Part shown: in pieces, positions 62,142 through 64,000 of the stretch
Position numbering within the stretch: the first letter of the stretch is position 1
Layout of the letters: each line of letters begins with the position of its first letter
Assembly (NCBI GenBank): GCA_963823095.1
Contig: CAWGKI010000010.1
Location: forward strand, 1 to 64,000
Length of the DNA: 64,000 bases
Origin: CAIVVT01 sp963823095
GTDB lineage: Bacteria > Acidobacteriota > Terriglobia > Bryobacterales > Bryobacteraceae
Direction of reading: 5' to 3'
The notes under the pieces: model-generated
Seen by the model: only the letters and a program-made list of their open reading frames with translations
Databases searched by the model: none
What the model was told of the DNA's origin: nothing
Position numbers and translations under genes: made by a program

Positions 62142-64000
62142 ATGGCCCACCTACCGAGACTTCGTGGAAAGCATTGGGGACAACTTTTCCCGCTGGTGGC
62201 CTGCATTGCGCTCAGCGGGTTGCAGGCGGCGCGAGCCCAATCCGCCGCCGTCGATGGAGTGATTCAAGGAGTTGTGCTCGATGCACAAGGGCTCCCGTCG
62301 CCGAACGCCTCAGTGGAAGTAGTGAACGCGTCCACGTCCTTGCGCCGCCGGACGCTGACCGACGAATTGGGGCTTTTCCGGTTCCCGCTGCTTCCGCTGG
62401 GCGAATACAGCGTGGCGGTACAAGCGCCGGGCTTCGCTCGTGTGGAGAGGGCCGGTATCCGCCTGGAGGCGGGCGCCGTGGTCACCGTGGACTTTGACCT
62501 TAGTGTGGCCAGCATCCAGCAAACTATCGCAGTGGAGCGGGGCGCGCCAGTGCTTGAGAGCGCCCGCTCGGACCTCGGCACGAACATCGGAGCCAATTCC
62601 ATTCAGGGCCTGCCCTTAGTCTCGCGGAACAACCTGAATTTCCTACTGTTGCAGCCCGGCGTCAGCGGCCACGACAATTCGCAGTTCAACGTGCCCTCGA
62701 AGGTGAATACTTCGGGGTTCACAAACCGCGTCAGCTACCAATTGGACGGATCCAGCAACACGGAGAGCGACCGGTCGGGCACCCGCCTGATGACCATCTC
62801 GAACACATGGGTGGAGGAAGTGCAGCAGACGGGCGGCGGGTTCCTCGCGGAGTTCGGAAACACTGCCGGAACCGTCTACAACGCGGTCACGCGTTCCGGT
62901 TCCAACGACCTGCACTCCGAGGTTGCATACCTGTTGCGGCGCACCGCCTTCACCTCCCGCTCTGCGTTGCTTCCGGACGCGCAGAATACCCCCGACTCCA
63001 ATATGGACAACGTGTACGGCAACGCGGGCTTCCCCATCATCCGCGACCGTCTCTTCGTCTTCGCCGGTTATGAGTGGGTGGATCGCGATCTACCCCAACC
63101 CGTGACGATTGACCCCGCCGTTCTATCGCGGCTAAGCCTCCCGGCAGCTTACGCGCGTCCGATCCCGCGCGCGCAGTCCAACCAATTCATCATGAGCCGC
63201 GCCGACTGGCAATGGAACGACCGCAACCGCGCGTTCATTCGTTACACCGGCTATGCCAATGACTCTCCGGACTCCGGAGCGGCCTCTTCGCTGCAAGTTT
63301 TGTCGCAGACCTACACGTTGCAGGACCGGGCGCCGGCTGTGGCCGCTCAATGGATTTCGTCTCTCGGCCCGGGGCTTACCGCTGAACTTCGGTTTCAGGT
63401 GGCAACCCGCTCTCTGAAGGACCTCGCCGGTAAGGATAGCGTGCGAGGACCATCCTACTTAATCCCCGGCGTAATCAGCTTTGGCGGTTCGGAGTCGCTA
63501 GGCTATCGGTTCAGCGAGAAGAACCCCGAGACGGCGGGCAACCTGGCGTACGGTAAGGGCTCTCACGCATTGAAGGCCGGCTTTTCGCTTCGTTACGTCC
63601 TGGATAACAATACGTACCCGGCCTTTGCGCAATACACCTTCGCCACAGTGGATGACTATCTGTCCGCGCGCAGTGGCGCTAACGGGAAATCGTACCAGAA
63701 CTACACGCAAACGTTCGGCCGCCCGACCATTGGTTACGATTCGCTTTTTCTCGGGCTTTACGTGGAAGACAGTTGGAGAGCGCGGCAGAATCTGACGGTC
63801 AGCGCCGGCCTGCGCTGGGATCTTTACCGCGTGCCGGGCGGCAGTCCCGATGCGGCATTCGCCTGGTCGAAACAATTCCGGACCGCAACCCTGAATTATG
63901 CGCCGCGCCTCGGTCTGGCCTGGTCCCCTGGCCGGTCCAGGCGGACGGTGGTTCGCCTGAATGGCGGCATTTTTTATGACCCACCGCAGACCGACCTCTA
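62142..64000 (+). CDS. TonB-dependent receptor-like outer membrane protein with carboxypeptidase-regulatory domain (3' end outside window)
   Basis: Oar-like giant outer-membrane protein, about 619 residues visible and open to the right edge. ATG at 62142 gives a signal peptide (GQLFPLVACIALSGLQAARA, cleavage before QSA). Then a carboxypeptidase-regulatory beta-sandwich (GVIQGVVLDAQGLPSPNASV, TDELGLFRFPLLPLGEYSV), a plug domain (GLPLVSRNNLNFLLLQPGVS, EVQQTGGGFLAEFGNTAGTV) and the start of the barrel (GYEWVDRDLPQPVTIDPAVL; LYVEDSWRARQNLTVSAGLR). Such proteins are numerous in Acidobacteria. The substrate is unknown. Confidence 0.9.
   Translation, partial: MAHLPRLRGKHWGQLFPLVACIALSGLQAARAQSAAVDGVIQGVVLDAQGLPSPNASVEVVNASTSLRRRTLTDELGLFRFPLLPLGEYSVAVQAPGFARVERAGIRLEAGAVVTVDFDLSVASIQQTIAVERGAPVLESARSDLGTNIGANSIQGLPLVSRNNLNFLLLQPGVSGHDNSQFNVPSKVNTSGFTNRVSYQLDGSSNTESDRSGTRLMTISNTWVEEVQQTGGGFLAEFGNTAGTVYNAVTRSGSNDLHSEVAYLLRRTAFTSRSALLPDAQNTPDSNMDNVYGNAGFPIIRDRLFVFAGYEWVDRDLPQPVTIDPAVLSRLSLPAAYARPIPRAQSNQFIMSRADWQWNDRNRAFIRYTGYANDSPDSGAASSLQVLSQTYTLQDRAPAVAAQWISSLGPGLTAELRFQVATRSLKDLAGKDSVRGPSYLIPGVISFGGSESLGYRFSEKNPETAGNLAYGKGSHALKAGFSLRYVLDNNTYPAFAQYTFATVDDYLSARSGANGKSYQNYTQTFGRPTIGYDSLFLGLYVEDSWRARQNLTVSAGLRWDLYRVPGGSPDAAFAWSKQFRTATLNYAPRLGLAWSPGRSRRTVVRLNGGIFYDPPQTDL

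Overview
The window reads as the chromosome of a soil acidobacterium, most likely of the Bryobacterales/Solibacter type (inference from gene content only). Pointers are twin-arginine-exported Gfo/Idh/MocA oxidoreductases and TIM-barrel sugar isomerases, an Oar-like carboxypeptidase-regulatory/TonB receptor cut by the right edge, an LptC/LptA-like fusion beside lptB-rpoN-hpf-rapZ, and many GC-rich palindromic intergenic repeats. A block at about 26.9-47.7 kb has a different character (alphaproteobacteria-like mobile-element genes, many small GC-rich proteins, AT-rich patches) and is either an integrated island or a chimeric join.

Layout. 0-4.3 kb: sugar isomerase, dipeptidase PepD, acyl-CoA synthetase. 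4.5-11.7 kb: a tightly packed efflux operon with a TetR regulator, TolC, HlyD-type adaptor, two ABC ATPases and two ABC-2 permeases, like E. coli cecR-ybhGFSR plus its own TolC. The regulator start codon sits inside a near-perfect palindrome. 11.7-17.5 kb: histone-deacetylase-like hydrolase, two Gfo/Idh/MocA proteins, then nadA-moaA-smr. 17.6-24.5 kb: rapZ, hpf, rpoN, lptB and the LptC/LptA-like gene, with a possible 6S-like RNA on the opposite strand between the last two. 24.9-26.9 kb: groES-groEL.

Island, 26.9-47.7 kb. Left part: small membrane proteins, then an overlapping leftward set int-unknown-unknown. Middle: small DNA-binding proteins, a RepA-like RecA-fold ATPase, and a cluster of 12-bp iterons just after it that could be a replication origin. 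Right part: a defence-type locus made of a Type III-like restriction subunit (Res), a DUF4268 protein, a modification methylase (Mod) with an AT-rich presumed target-recognition stretch, one or two unknown proteins, and an intact superfamily 1 helicase carrying a RelE/ParE-like N-terminal domain. The locus from 37 to 44.6 kb is broken by many small indels although the protein reading stays good in alternating frames, which suggests sequence error or very recent decay.

Right flank, 47.9-64 kb: HU, TatA, ComEC, three tandem DUF2007-like proteins, YtxH, PruA, a sulfotransferase-like gene, a class A beta-lactamase-like hydrolase, a sugar isomerase, a radical SAM protein, AcpS, a CDP-alcohol phosphatidyltransferase, GreA and the TonB-type receptor. 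Single-base frameshifts also occur in housekeeping genes (moaA, hpf, lptC/A), so base-level accuracy of the assembly should be doubted before any gene is called dead.
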